NCBI RefSeq assembly: GCF_000247695.1
Contig: NW_004624783.1
Span: forward strand, 3,425,013 to 3,489,012
Reading direction: 5' to 3'
Length of the DNA: 64,000 nt
Source of the DNA: Heterocephalus glaber
Lineage: Eukaryota > Chordata > Mammalia > Rodentia > Bathyergidae
Shown here: positions 11,000 to 23,985 of the stretch, piece after piece
Layout: the number at the start of each line of letters is the position of its first letter
Numbering within the stretch: the first letter of the stretch is position 1
Made by a program: the position numbers and the translations under genes
Notes under the pieces: generated by a model
What the model was told of the DNA's origin: nothing
The model's input: the letters and a program-made list of their open reading frames with translations, nothing else
Database searches by the model: none

Positions 11000-11190
11000 T
11001 TTCTGCGAGGTGGTGTGGTGCATGCCTGTAATTCCTGGTACTTGGGAGGCCGAGGCAGGAAGATTGCAACTTCAAAGTCAGCCTGGGCAATTCATTGACA
11101 CCCTGTCTTAAAATAAAAAGAGCTGGGGATGTAGCTCAGCATTACCTGGGTTCAATCCCCTCCAGTACCACCATCCCTGAAAAATAAATA
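11000..11190 (+). repeat. B1-dID dimeric SINE, well preserved
   Basis: The clearest dimer in the window: 'tgtggtgcatgcctgtaatt', 'cttgggaggccgaggcagga' and 'gacaccctgtcttaaaataa' are the B1 half. 'gagctggggatgtagctcag' and 'acctgggttcaatcccctcc' are the ID half, followed by an A-rich tail with (aaat)n. The ID half lacks its central loop region. Confidence 0.88.
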
Positions 11191-11792
11191 AATAAAAATA
11201 AATGTGTTAGTGTATATACACACACAATTTCTATTTCATTTTTGAGGGACTTGAGACATTTAGATTTAAGATATTTTCCCCAAGGTTATTGGTGAGGACA
11301 AGATTTGGAATTCATCTGCAAGTCTCATTCGCTCTGACTCTTGCTCAATTAATAGCTTACCAGGAACTTCAAAGGGCAGCATCCCTTAAGAGAGGTGAGA
11401 GCAGAGGCACACTGGATCATTTTGCCTCCTGTGCATTTGGATTCAGCAGGCCATTATAGTTTCCAAGACAAAGCATTCATACCCTATTTTCTCCTTTTAT
11501 GTTCTTTGTTATCACGTGTGGTTCTGCTTCCTGTGTGTTAGGGCAGCATTATTATTGTCAGCTGGAATGCACACAGCCTATGAAGAGATTGTTAATCAAA
11601 TATTCTGTGGAGTGGCAGGGCAGCTTTAAGTATGCTTACTGCTACAGTGGGAGAGGAAAAACATGTTTTGTTTCAGTTTGTCAGCCTATCCTTTAGGTGA
11701 AGAGCCCAAAGAATGAATAAGACTGCATACATATTTCAACACAGCTTGTATGCTGAAAACTTACCCAGATGAATATATTTATTTATACATTT

Positions 11793-11917
11793 TTTGTAGT
11801 ACTGGGAATTGAACCCAGGGCCTTTGTTCAGAGCTACACCCCCAACCCTTTTTTATTTTTATTTTTAGGTTTGACATGCCCTCATGAAGTTGTTCAGTTG
11901 CCCAGTCTGACCTTGAA
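11793..11917 (-). repeat. B1-dID SINE fragment, antisense
   Basis: ID half 'tactgggaattgaacccagg' ... 'agagctacacccccaaccct', T-rich linker, then a short inverted B1 piece 'gttgcccagtctgaccttga'. Truncated in the B1 part. Confidence 0.75.
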
Positions 11918-11989
11918 CCAGATGAATATATTTCTTAAATGTACATCATTGAACCCCCTCCTCGGTCAGAGATACCTAGGATCTTAACT

Positions 11990-14290
11990 TTCCCAAATAG
12001 CCTTAGAGAACCATGATATCATGTTGTCCAGATAGTAAGAGGCTTGGAGATAGAAAATGGCTGTGTTTTGTATTGGAGATTAAATCTCACTTTCAAGACT
12101 GGGGAGCCCATCCAGTAACACAACACAGAAGTGACTGCAAGCCACATATGTTTCTCTGAAACATTGTCTCAGACTGTATGACCTTGTTGAGAAAGTGATT
12201 AGAGAAGAAGACAGTACAGTTGTGTACAATGCTGTTGAAGTTCTCTTGGGACAGTTAGTCAACTTTAGAGACAGCTGTGGGGAGCAACTCTGCTTAGAAT
12301 GTTGCATATTTTCCTTTTAATAAATTTTTGAAAATTCATCAAGCTGTTTGCAAATTGGTTGGCTCAGGACAGCTCTTGTTGAGTGGTATCCTAAGTGGTA
12401 GCCTGCCGTAAATGCTTATTGACATCCTATCACTTAGGTTATTATGTGTGTCCAGGTGAGATAAGGAGAGCACTGTATGAAAAAATCCATAGGTAACTAA
12501 GGTTCAAAAGGCTGGTTATAATTCCATATCTTTATAATGACTTGGCATTTATTGTTAATATATTTGCTTTATAGCCTGGTTGGAAATGAATTGTCATTAG
12601 GGCTTTGGAATTTCACTGAACTGACATCATAATCTCATTTCCTACTGAATAGGCTAAGAAATATGGCCCTCAGTGTTTGCTTTAACGTGTAACAAATTAA
12701 AAGTTTAACATAAGTGTAATCAAGTCTGTCAGTCCTTACAAATCCCAAATAAGTGTTTTGTACATTATGTTTTGAATGAGATTGTAAGGCAGTGAGCTCC
12801 TTTTGTTCTATAGCAATCTTTCCAGTTTGCCTTCATAGCAAATCTCGCAACTGTCAGTTCTGATACAGCCTTTGTGAATTGCTTTCTACCCATTGAGCAT
12901 GGACCTGTGGTTTAGTGAATTTAGTAGAAGATTGAATAGCAGTATCATTTTCTATGTGATATATCACATGCAATGAGAGCTACTTTATTTTTGTGTTTGG
13001 GACATTAATGAACTTTCCACCTCTGTATTTATTTCTTTTGTGTATCCTTGGTTTTATTGCTTAGGAATGATTCCTAAAAGGAACTGAGTTAGGCCCTTTT
13101 TGCATTCTTGATGATTTGAAGTATGCACTGATGATGTGTGTGGGGATGTTTGTTCTTTGGTGAGAGGAATAACCTGGGGTTTCCCTTTTATAACTATAAA
13201 GCCATTTACCATTTGTTCAGTGTGGCTCACTCTTTCTTTTTTCTTTGCTAACTGTAGTTTCAGGATGGCTTCTGAAAATACTCAGGGGCAGAATTACCAA
13301 ATGAAATAAGACTTCCATTTTCTAGAGAATAGGAATCTGTTTACAGTATGAACCTGCAGTATTTATTACATACCTCATTTAGCTCATTCATCATTTTAAT
13401 AGAAAAATGAGTCATTTTAGATGATTCTGAAATAATTTGAGGTAAGCTACATAGCCTTAGGCAGAATATGATTTACTCAGACAGCACCAAGCTATTTTCA
13501 AAAAATACAATGGAATGATCAGCACCAGTAATTTATGATTACTTATGGTAAACTTATCAGCTATCTTCATTGTCATAGAAATTTGTTGATTAAACATTGC
13601 GAGTTTTCTAGCTAGCTTTTACCCTTCTATCTTTTATGACAAATGGTTACTAAGTTCAATACTTAGCTGTGGATCTAAATATTCTCTGCTTATTCCAAAT
13701 ACTGACTGTAAATTCAGTTCCAGGTTTTTCTTTAATATTCTCTTGATAAGAAACATCACCAGTGTCATGGGCCAGTTTTACTGGAGATTATAAAATCTTC
13801 TCAATATACATTTTCCACTTAGAAATTAAATATTTTCCTTTTATAGCCCGCTTTGCTCAGTGTATACCCTCATTGTTAAATTCTATTTGACCTATCCATC
13901 AGTAACATACTTGACTCTCAGGAATACACAGTACCCGATTGCCTGGAACCAAAACTCCAAACACCTAAAAAGTCACAAAATATTTCTAGCTAATGTCCTA
14001 AAGCTCATGAATTTTCCTCATACTAGAATCATAACAAAAATGATTGAAATTTATTGTTAATACTTTTCATTTAATCAAGAGCTTTCAAATCTGGTACCTC
14101 ACCTGGTGTTTGATATGGAAAGGACATTTATCATCTGTTAGAGATAATCAAACAATTGTTAAAAGAGACTGTGAATCTAAAGGTTGTGCAGAAATAGAGC
14201 CAGGACCAATGTAGTATTATTATGGGCCCAATTTAGCAGATTTATTCTTTTATTAATGTTACTTTAACCTATAGTGGATTTGATCCATTC
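11990..14290. other. Repeat-poor intronic block
   Basis: No retroposon recognised over more than 2 kb. Segment 13240-13600 is rich in short AT-core motifs (gtcatttt, atgattac) and repeat-free. It could be conserved non-coding DNA, but this is impression only. No coding signal. Confidence 0.4.
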
Positions 14291-14296
14291 TGTTAG

Positions 14297-14661
14297 TGTC
14301 TTAGTTACTTTTCGTTCATTGATGAGACAAAATACTCGACACCCAAAGTTAAAGGGGGAAAGATTTATTTGGCTTACAGTTTGTAGAGGTTTCAGTCCAT
14401 AATCGGCTAGCTTCCAGGAAGGGTGGCAGAGGGGCAACAATTTATGACAGTGGAAGACAGCACAAACAACAAGAGAAGGGAGGGGCCTCAACAGAGTCTT
14501 TCTGTCCCTTTTATCTTATGCAAATCACTTAGGACACGTAGCACTCATATCCTCAATTCTAGTGCCCTTGAGCCTAGCAATGCACCATGAATCAATTCCA
14601 GAAAAAGCCCAACCTGTGACTGCATGAGGTTTGGGAGGACATCAAGACACAAGCCATAACA
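14297..14661 (-). mobile_element. Solo MaLR-type LTR, antisense
   Basis: Starts tgtcttagttacttttcgtt and ends 'caagccataaca', i.e. TG...CA after inversion. It contains 'gaaagatttatttggcttac' (inverted polyadenylation region). Flanks gttag (14292-14296) and attag (14662-14666) agree at four of five positions, a decayed 5-bp target duplication. It shares an ancestor with the LTRs at 849 and 25503. Confidence 0.82.
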
Positions 14662-15256
14662 ATTAGAATGAGGGGACCATTTGGAAGAGACACATAGAAA
14701 AAGCAGAAATTTACTGCAGACATAAGTAATTAAAGACAACTAAAAATCATGCATATGAAGTATATACATAGGAAGTACAGAGACGTGACATAGGCCTACT
14801 CAGTATAGAGGTAGACAGTCTTAACTACCCTGGTAGGCCCATGTGTTGTTGTGCAGTGAAACAATATGTTCATAACCATTACACTGTCAGGGATTAAGAA
14901 TAATGTGTTTAAGAGCAAAGCATTGAGTAATACATACTAGAACTAAAATTTCTATGTAAATCATTTTGAAGTTTTGGGACTTCATATTATAATTTTAGTA
15001 TTAAAAGTTGCCTCATGCGAGTCCTTCCATTACAGAGGAACTAGTTAAATACTGTTATATAATTTCATAAAGTTATCTTTAATGTCTTTATTAAAAATGT
15101 TTACCATGGGCCTATTATACTTTGGGAAAAACTTCTTTTTCGTCTAATGTATTTGCAGAGGAGAGTAAGAGGTGGTTCAGTTTTTTTTTGTTTTTGTTTT
15201 TTACGTTGGACACTAAAAAGAGGCAGTGGTCTGGCAGAATGTTAAGGATAATAAGC

Positions 15257-15480
15257 TTGCCACAGTAGGCTCCCACCACCACACTCCTTGTATAAGGAAT
15301 TAAACCAGGGTATCATGTGTGCTGGGCAAGTGCGCTACCACTAAGCTGTATCGTCAACTCCTTAAAAAATTTTTTTTTGACATGGATTCTCACTAAATTG
15401 CCTAGGGTGGCCTCAAAACTTGCCATCTTTCTGCCTCAGCCTCCCAAGTAGCTGGGATTATAGGTTTAATTTAGCACCTG
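15257..15480 (-). repeat. B1-dID dimeric SINE, antisense
   Basis: ID half: 'tataaggaattaaaccaggg', 'gggcaagtgcgctaccacta'. Then a T-rich linker, then inverted B1 'ctcactaaattgcctagggt' and 'cctcccaagtagctgggatt'. Here the ID half keeps the canonical ID loop (aagtgcgctaccacta), unlike the younger ID copies in the window. Confidence 0.82.
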
Positions 15481-15484
15481 GTAG

Positions 15485-17470
15485 GTGCCACATTGCCTGA
15501 CAATAATAGATTATTTTTAGGAGTAAATGTGATTTATAATAGCATATCCGCTTTACTCATGGAGTTGAGTTAATAAATTTTGTGCTTTTAAAATTGAATT
15601 TTAAGAGAAATTTGAAGAAAAGGTATTGTACAGGTTTGTCTTGTAAACTCAAGCTTTTAACAGAGTTTGAGTACATGTGCTGTTGACCATTGTGGAGATT
15701 TGTTGAGTTAAAAAATGAAACAGAAATGAAGGATGAAGTTATCTAGTCATTAATGTATTTTTAATTGCACTTTGGAGTAATTTTATTGACATCAGGTTAA
15801 TGTATTAAAAATTAGTTTATTTCTGAAAAATAAGCTGGGGCAGAGTGAGAGATAAGAGCTGGTAACTGAATTTTAGTTGATCTCTGCTATTGCATAAATT
15901 AAAAATGAGTATAAACATTGCTAGAGTGTGTGTGTGTTTGTAACTTATTTGTATTCCCCATGATAAAGGTTAATACACTACAAGTAATTAGCATTTTAGT
16001 AGTTTTTGAAGGGGATATGGGGAAAAGAGAGAGAGTATCAAAATGATCAAATGCTATATACTAATTTTTTAAAATGAATGTAATTATATATCACAAACAT
16101 ACAAATTTTAAAAAATTATTTCTTAAATTTTTTTACTTTGAAATAACTTAGTTGTGAGAATGGTACAAAGAACTTAACTCAGATTTATCTTTTTCAATAT
16201 TTACCATGTTTCCTTTATCATTTTCTTTTTGTGTACACACACACAATTTTGTAGTTGGTAGGAGTAACCATTTTGCTTGGGTTGCAGACATGGTTTAGAC
16301 ACCATTTATCCCTTAATACTTTTTTACGCTTTAAAAATTAGTCTGTGTTTTTTATGTAACCAAGTACAGTAGACAAAGTAAGAAACTTAATGACTATTTT
16401 AATCTTTAATACAAGTTCTAATTTTTATAAATTCATCCAACAATGCTCTTTAGAGCAGGTTTTCCTCCTTATGTTGGATATCTTCTATTTGATTAGTTGA
16501 TGTTTTAAAAAATCCCTTTTAAAACATAATTTGCAGAAAACAACATTAAGATGTGAATACTATGTTAACTTCAGTTTATGAATTTCTGCTGTCATTGCTA
16601 GAGTTTTAGATAGAAGAAAGTAGGGTGAGCAACAAAAAAAGGTGGGGATTCATTCATATAAATAGATTAATATCCTATATTGTGCGTGAGTTGAGGAAAA
16701 GTAATTGTTTTGGAAGTTTTCTTTTCATGAACCCAAAATGCTATAGCAGCCATCCAAGTTGTATCATTAAACACCATTAGAGAGTGAACTTCTTTCTTTC
16801 TTTTGTGCAGTTTTGTGAGCAGAAATTTCATCTGAATTAGCCCCTTTCTCTGTCCCTGTACCTTCCTTTCCAGGTTTTACTCCATGTAATTTTAGGTAAA
16901 TTGCTTCCTTTTCTTTATGCCCTTTGTTTCCATCTGCTTAAAGTTAGGACAAGGTCTTTAATGTATTTCTCTTTCAAATCTGTTACCTTGATGAATAAAT
17001 ATATAAATACAGGGGTTCTTAGAGAATGCAAAGTTGTATATACTTATAAATTGCGTTTTCATAGAGTAATTTTGTTTTATGAATAGGTTACCAATTCCAA
17101 GAGTTACATCTATTTTAATTTTCTTTAGTTATTAAAAAAGTCCATTTCAAAAAAGCAAAAATAGTTAAAGTTGAAAGCTTCTATTTTCTTGGTTAAATTG
17201 GATTTTCTTTATTGAAAACTTATTCTGATTAGTAGAATTGCTTTGGTCACAGGCACAGGACTTAGAAAGTCTTATTGAAAGAGTCAAATGAATCCCTTTC
17301 TTGGAAACAAGAGGGTGGGCTCTTTCTACTAATGCATGTTTATTGGCTTAGAATGAAAATCTAGAGCTTTGTTCATAAAATGAATTGATATTTTATGTAC
17401 AACCAAATTAAAAGGAACAGAAATGGATCTTTATGCCTTTAAAAATGACTATTAAATAAGTACCTTAAGT
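15485..17470. other. AT-rich intronic DNA, nothing recognised
   Basis: Long A/T-rich tracts with short homopolymers and a (TG)n run near 15928. No coding exon and no assignable transposon. Confidence 0.45.
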
Positions 17471-17479
17471 TTAGAACAA

Positions 17480-17935
17480 TATAGATGAACCTGGAAGACA
17501 TTATACTAAGTGAAATAAACCAGACACAGAAATACAATTACTGTGTGATTTCATATGTGTAACATAAAAGATTCAAACATGTAGAAGCAGAGTTAAAAGG
17601 TGGTCCCAGACTTGGGATTAGGGGTACTGGGGAGATATTAGTCAAAGGGTACAAACTTTCAGTTATGAGATGAATAATTTCTGTGGCTATAATGTACAGT
17701 GCAGTAACTAAATAGCTATTTAAACTATATTCTGTGCTTGAAATTTGCTATGAAAGTATTATCTCAAGTATTTACCATGCTCAAATAGGCAGCTATATGA
17801 GATGACAGGTATCTTAATGTGATTGTAACAGTCATTTACAGTGTATACATATATCCAGCTATTGAGCTGTTCACCTAAAATATATTTAGTTGTTGTCAAT
17901 TATACTTCAGTAAAGCTGGGAAAAGATAAAGAACC
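17480..17935 (+). mobile_element. L1 3' end, sense
   Basis: The classical L1 3' UTR order is visible: 'tagatgaacctggaagacat', 'actaagtgaaataaaccaga', 'tgtgtgatttcatatgtgta', 'tataatgtacagtgcagtaa' and 'caattatacttcagtaaagc'. It is an older L1MA/MB-like copy, truncated at the 5' side, with no ORF2 coding left. Confidence 0.85.
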
Positions 17936-17957
17936 TGCAGGGGAAAAATAAATTATG

Positions 17958-18056
17958 TTGCTTTTTTTTTTTTTTTTTTTTGGTACCGGGGATCGAACTC
18001 GGGTCCTTGCGCTTGTGCAGTAGGCGGTGAAACCACTGAGCTAAATCCCCGGCCCA
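17958..18056 (-). repeat. Young ID-type tRNA SINE, antisense, with target duplication
   Basis: T-run 17962-17981, then ggtaccggggatcgaactcg to 'aaatccccggccc'. A 14-bp direct repeat aaaaataaattatg occurs at 17944-17957 and 18057-18070, identical. This copy is closest to what looks like the consensus, with intact gttcgatcc (B box) and tagctcagtgg (A box) on the minus strand. Confidence 0.92.
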
Positions 18057-18070
18057 AAAAATAAATTATG

Positions 18071-18604
18071 ACCTAAATTTTTATACTTTCTCTTGGCCCA
18101 CAGATTCATCTTTTTAAATGTTTATTTTTTTATTTAAATGTTTTAAATCTTTATTTTCTATTTATTTCTGTATTTCTATTTATTTCTGTTCAACTCTTTA
18201 AAAATTATTTAATTTTTAATGTGACTGTTGTATTTTCTGTCTTGTCCATTTCTGACATTTTTTTTTCCTTTCCTAACACTCCCTTGCCCTACATTAAATT
18301 TGCAGCATATGGACAATGGCATCATTTGAATGTTCCTTGTCATGCATAGGTGACAGAATATATCAGTGTTTCAAAGTTATTATTTTTTTACCACTATATA
18401 GAATTCAGTATGTTATAGACTGGCTTAGTTCTAACCCTGAAGGCATCAAAAAGAACAAGTCCTAAATAACATCTTTCTTTAGAACGCAGCATATTTTAAT
18501 TGTATCTCCACCTTATCAATACCATTTCCAAGACACATCTGTCGCAGTACACATGCTCTGCATGTATGTTATGATATTGCTTCCTGCATCCTCTTTTCTT
18601 CTCT
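18071..18604. other. AT-rich low-complexity and unassigned DNA
   Basis: At 18110-18210 imperfect short tandem units of the type tctatttatttctgt occur. The remainder is unassigned. Confidence 0.5.
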
Positions 18605-18656
18605 TTGAATATATATACATACATACATATATATGTATGTATGTATATATATTCAA
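18605..18656. repeat. 52-bp perfect AT-rich palindrome without spacer
   Basis: The left arm begins ttgaatatatatacatacat and the right arm ends atgtatatatattcaa. All 26 base pairs match, with the axis between 18630 and 18631 and no unpaired centre. It is built of TA and TACA/TGTA steps. Because both strands read the same, identical peptides appear in open frames on both strands. See findings. Confidence 0.97.
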
Positions 18657-18659
18657 GTC

Positions 18660-19569
18660 TTGGGAACATGTGTACTGGGCCCGTAGAGTAACACAACAGA
18701 AGCAGACTCTTGAAGCAGTCAGGGTTTGTCCTTGTAAATGACATGGTACAAATGCATGCAGTGAATTAAAATATGTTCACCCTGACAGGAATCTTTTACT
18801 CGAAGTGAAAAAACTGCCATCAATTCCGATTGCAACAAAGGTGGCTGCTGTGACTGAGAGCAACTTGCCAGTACAACACGTTTCTCAGGCTCTGTTTTGG
18901 AGGCACATTTGTTACTTGATTCTCAGCTTTGAGTTCTGGCCTTGGCATGCTCTTTTTCCAGAATACATCAGTTTCCATGTTTCTTTGGCTTTTTCTCAAG
19001 ATTTATGGAGGAGTGGCATGAGGTTAGCTTTTTGTCTGGCAAGTAGCAAAGTCTGTTTGAGTTCCCTAATCAATAATTGTAAAATAACTAGAAATTGATC
19101 CATGTTGGCTGTAAATCCATCCATGCACTCTATTAAAGTCTGTCATCAAAGAAGCTGTACAAAGGACATTTCTGTCTCTTCATCACCAAAGACAGGACAG
19201 AAACAAGTAACAGGCGACTGTATATTAAGGGAATACTCTTACAGTGTTTGCAATTTGATACAAGGCTTTGGGGCTGTTTCTCTAAATTTGTGGTACATAT
19301 TTTATAGGAAGCTGAAAAAGTTTCTGGTATGTTATTGTAACCTAATTTGGAGGAATGATGTGATTGAATTCTAGTACTACTTTTCACTGATCTACCCTGA
19401 CTTCTTCCTCTTTTCTGTTTGGTATGGATTTTTTATCTCCCTTTTTCTTAAAACAGAATTAAGAGGAAGAGATTGACAGGAGCACAGGAGTAGTTTGATG
19501 AAATTACATAGGTATTTAATTTCACAAAGCCAGTACACATGCTACTTGGGCAGAAATGATGCTAAAAGT
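18660..19569. other. Intronic DNA, nothing recognised
   Basis: Several open frames of 80-97 codons (18805-19098, 19102-19374, 19133-19387) overlap here on both strands. None has a recognisable domain, a Kozak-like context or a codon pattern. No repeat assigned. Confidence 0.45.
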
Positions 19570-19702
19570 GGAAGCCAGACGTGGTATGTGCCTTATAGTC
19601 ATAGTCATTGAGAGGCTGAAATGAAAGGGATTTCTTGAATCCAGGATTTAGAGAGCAGCCTTGAGCAACATGATAAAATCCCCGACTCAGAAAAAAAAAA
19701 AG
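19570..19702 (+). repeat. Old B1/7SL-type monomer SINE
   Basis: 'agccagacgtggtatgtgcc' ... 'gcagccttgagcaacatgat' ... 'aatccccgactcagaaaaaa' with an A-rich end. It is a degraded B1/proto-B1-like monomer with no ID half. Confidence 0.65.
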
Positions 19703-19709
19703 AAAGTGC

Positions 19710-22700
19710 ACATAAAGATACTCGAGGATATTTAAGAAAGAAAGGTACATCTTGTCTCCCAGTTATCAAGAAAACATCTCTTAGTTTGCCAGATTTTCAC
19801 CTTGTCACTATAGGTATGTTGTAAGGCCTAAAGATTCTGGCTGGTTAGGGTCTTTTTATTTTAGGAGGTCTTATCTGGGGTCAGTAACTTAAGAGAGAAA
19901 TTGTGTTCTTGTGCTAAAGCTTAAAATATATGAAGTGGCTGTAGAGTAAGTAATTACCTTTCACTGATTTGCTTGTATCTAAAGAAAGGATATGACAATC
20001 CTTACGTTTTAGTCTTTAAAGTATCAAAATGATTAACATCATGAAACATGTTCATAGTATGATCTTTTACTAGTATAAATATCAGAATACTAATATCTAA
20101 AAATTTACATGGAAGACAGTGTGATTTTTCTTTTTAATTTTTTATACTTTATTGTTAATATTCAAGACTATTCTCTTGACTTGGTCTCATTTAAAACTCA
20201 TTTTTGTCTTTGTCTCAGTCCCAGAAATAAATATTAATTTATGTATTTCTAAGTAACAAAATACATCATCAGCTATGAATTCATATTTAGAAAGAATTTA
20301 ATATATAGAAGGGAAGAAGAGATTAAAAAAGATAACCTGTGGTTGTGTTCTTCGCACTGTCCTGGTCTAACAACTAACTGTCTAACCCTAGTAAGTGTTT
20401 GCCTCTCGTGGAAATGGTTGTAGCAAGCTATCTTTTTAGCTTCATGTCCTCCCACACTCAGCTCAGAAATCTTATCAAATAGTCCTCAGTTATGATTTGG
20501 ATTTTCATGACATGGGGGAGAACAGTAGTGATGAGGAATGTTCCCTGCTCCACAGGTACCGAGGGAAAGGGTCTCTTTCACAGGCTGAAGTTGTTGGTGC
20601 TGTGCATGAGCATGCTGTGTGATAGTTGGGGTCTTATGACTTAATAGGGCTCAGATCTGTCTAGAGCAGAGCTTTTGCTGACTCTTTGCCAGTACAACTT
20701 TTGATAGCTTCCTGCTTTGCGCTCCCTTGATGTCTTTTCCACAGAGAGGAAAGCTGTCTCTGTGATACATTGTGCCTTGGGTTCCTGAAGAATTTTGTGG
20801 GAAAAAAGAGCATGCAGCTGAGTGTTAGTATTACGGGTAAACTGTGGTTAAAGTCATATTTCACTGGACAAAGCCCAAATGCACCTGAAGTCTGGCAAGC
20901 AGTATAGATGCACAGAGGAACCCAGAAAGGCTGGTGGAGAGAGAAGTCCACTACAATAGAATGGAGATTACTGATTTACTCTGCCTCTCAGTGGCCATGG
21001 TTGCTGCTACCTTGTTACCTTTTCTAGGCAGGACTTTGTAGAGTGTTGGGGACTGTACTGCAAGAGCAGTTGGTTCTGCAGCTGTGAACTTCCTGTGTCT
21101 CTGAATATTGCAGAATCCCCTTTTTTGTTGAGATGCTGAAGGTGGCACAATGAAGACTTGTCACTTCTTTTTACCTCTCAACCATGTCTCAAAAATTTGT
21201 TCCAAAAAACAAAACAAAAACAGTTTGTTCCTGGATCAGTGCCTGAAGAGAACCCTTGACCCTCTCTCTTGTTCTGCCAGCTCTGGTGATCTCCTCCAGA
21301 TATTTGTAAACTGCAGGGCCAGCAAAAAGTGCTAGTTTCATGGCCATAATCTTAACTCCTAAGACAGCAGAGCTGTGTAGTAGGCCAGAGGTGACACGTG
21401 TTGGCTTGCCCTGGTTCATTCAGTTGAATAGCAGCTCATGCTTTTTAACCCATAGATTTAGTGCATCTCCTGTGCCAGCCGCTGTGCTGGGGGAGGTAGG
21501 GTGTGAGATGGAGCAAAGAGTTTATATGACTATAATGACTACCAGCACACCACCATATTACAAAATAAGACAGACCCATGAGTGCTTCAGGAGCATGTGG
21601 TAGGCATGCCCCGCTTCTTTAACCCTCCTCATGCTAGTTCCTTGTCCCAGATTGTCCCTCTTTTTTCCCCCACCTCCCTACCTTCTCATTTAATATTTCC
21701 CTTTATTTTCAAAGCACAGCATACATATTTCCTTCTTTGTAAAGTCTTTTTGATTTCTGTCCATTTTCTCTATACTTCCAAAACCCATTGTTTATAACTT
21801 ATGATTAGGGTGATATATAATTTATCATCTTAACTGGGAAGGTGAAAGAAGGCACTCTTAATTATGTTGGGACAAGATACATAAACTGAGGTGTTCCAGG
21901 AAGCCAGGAAATATGGTCACATTATTTGAAACCTTTATCCTGCATAGTCTTGTCTGGTATATGTTTCTCATTTTAGAATGTGGTTTTATTTTTGGAATTT
22001 GATGGCAGAAAAGGGCCATATTATTTATACTTGCATTTCCATACTGGATTTATACTCAGTAAGAACTCACCAGTTATTACTGAATGGAATTTATGGTATC
22101 CACATTAAATGTCAGAAGTTGAGCAGGCCTTCTGGGAACTCCAGGATAGTTGGCAGTCTCAAGAGACAGAATAGGGGCCAGGGAGACTTAGTTGTGGAGT
22201 GGCAATTTGGGTTGTCCCATAGGCCACGTCTTGAGAAAATAGCAATTTGGGATTTGTTCTGGGCTGCTGTGGTCAATTAGATAGCTGTTCTGTTAAGTGT
22301 AGAACATGAAGGCAGAGTCCTCAGTAGTGGTGTAGGAGGTAGAAGAACTGTGTTTCATGGGTGGTCCATCTAAGCGGGCTGAGGAGGCCAACCAGGGTGA
22401 GGAAGACAGTCTCCTCTGAGGCTGACAGAATGCAGGCAGAGGACAAGGCCCTGTTTCTATAGGGTACAGTTGATGTCTTCAGAGTCTTCATTAAATCCAA
22501 ATACCTCCTGCCCGTCTATTAAACTCATAACATTTGAGAAGTTTATAATCACTTAAGTGAGACTACTAAAAGTTATCTTGAGGACTCTATAAGGTTCTTT
22601 TTATGGACTAGATTCTGTGATGAAGAGTCTAGATGACATTAGTTAACTCATGGCCTTTTCACGTGTAAATAAAGGACTTGCCATTTGAACAGTCCTTTTC

Positions 22701-23370
22701 ACTGGCTAGACCAGGCAGCTATTGGTATAATGAAGTGAAGTATTGAATATAATATTGAGTTCATTACCACATGGCTCTAAAATAAGTAAATAATGGATAC
22801 ATTGACTTCTACTTTATAGAGAGCCATAAGAGACCTTTAGAACACCTCTAAGGTCTTTCTAAAGGTGCAATATTTTACTGTCACCTTCTCTGTTGTCATT
22901 ATTCTTTAATGCCAAAGGGCCAACTTCAACTGAAAAAGTGGACATTTAAAATCTTTCTGTGAGTAATAAGCAGTTGGTTTTACTACTGTCTATAATATGA
23001 CTCCAGTGGCAAGTTGTTCATGCAAACTTTTGAGCCTAGGGTATTAACAACACTTTTTATCAGACACCTATGATAGCAAACTCTATATGGCCTCTAAGTT
23101 TATTGCATTTGCTGTGAAAGTGAACTTATCATCTATCCATTCAGGGCTGGCTTGAGTGCTTTCCCTTCCATAGTTAAAAACCCTTTAGGCTTGATATTAC
23201 CTTCTTGGACAGAATTGTTTATTGTTTAATTCTTCGCTACACTTTCTGTCCTTCACTTGCTCTTGTAAAATCTACAGCCAACTTTTAAAGTTGTGAATTT
23301 CACACCTACTATTGTGTTCTCTATAGACTATCAATGCAGGTACAAAAGGAAGAATTTTATAATTCTGGGA
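19710..23370. other. Long repeat-poor intronic block
   Basis: No SINE detected. 20440-21480 has higher GC than its surroundings and many overlapping open frames on both strands; no protein family recognised. 21590-21800 is pyrimidine-rich ('ccctcttttttcccccacct', 'atttccctttattttcaaag') and may be an L2 remnant. A 9-bp inverted repeat (acctttaga / tctaaaggt) sits near 22835-22867. Confidence 0.4.
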
Positions 23371-23409
23371 TGGAATGTCCCAAGTCTGACTAGTTCTTAA
23401 AGTCCTTTC

Positions 23410-23530
23410 TATAGCTATTGCAAAGTACAAATGCCCCAGTAGATTCAGACTTATAGAGTGGGACCTGAGTATTTGTATTTTAAAAATACACGATTCTTAT
23501 ACTCAGCTCTTGATGTGAACAACTGATTGG
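23410..23530 (+). mobile_element. MER5A-type hAT remnant
   Basis: 'agtagattcagacttataga' then 'tgggacctgagtatttgtat' matches the central MER5A text ('gattcagtaggtctggggtgggacctgagaatttgcat', quoted in parts). Degraded. Confidence 0.6.
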
Positions 23531-23814
23531 CAATGAATCAATTTCCTCTTGGTGCTATTTTACAGCACAGTGCTCCACATAACTTTGGTGTTAGCCTAGC
23601 AAGGCCATTCATTGGTGCCAAGGCCCCAGTGGCCATACATGCTTCAGACTTCCTCTATGTTCTAAGATTATAAAACCTGTACTAGGTACATTATGTAACA
23701 GTCCTGTCCTTCATGTTTTTGTAAGGAAATATCTTAACTCTTGTCCTTCTTGTACTTCTTCTAAGTGCCATTTCATTTTCATCTGATCTTAGAGAAAAGA
23801 ACATTAGCCATAGA

Positions 23815-23985
23815 GATAGCAGACCTGGCTTGTGGACTCAACTTACGATATGGTGATAATTAGCTACTTGTGTCATTTACCTGAGCTTCGTTTTCCTGTC
23901 TTTGAAAATCAAAATCACATTTTCCGCACAGCTTTCTTGCTAGAATCAAATGAGCTAATGAATAGGCAAACAAACACTGTAGAAA
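23815..23985 (-). repeat. MIR SINE fragment, antisense
   Basis: 'agacctggcttgtggactca', 'tagctacttgtgtcatttac', 'gagcttcgttttcctgtctt' and 'aatcaaatgagctaatgaat' follow the inverted MIR order (ccagctctgcc... actagctgtgtgacc... cctcagtttcctcatct... gattaaatgag). Confidence 0.7.

Noticed and set aside
18553..18744. Two similar peptides encoded on opposite strands
   Set aside because: Explained fully by the perfect palindrome; not a protein.
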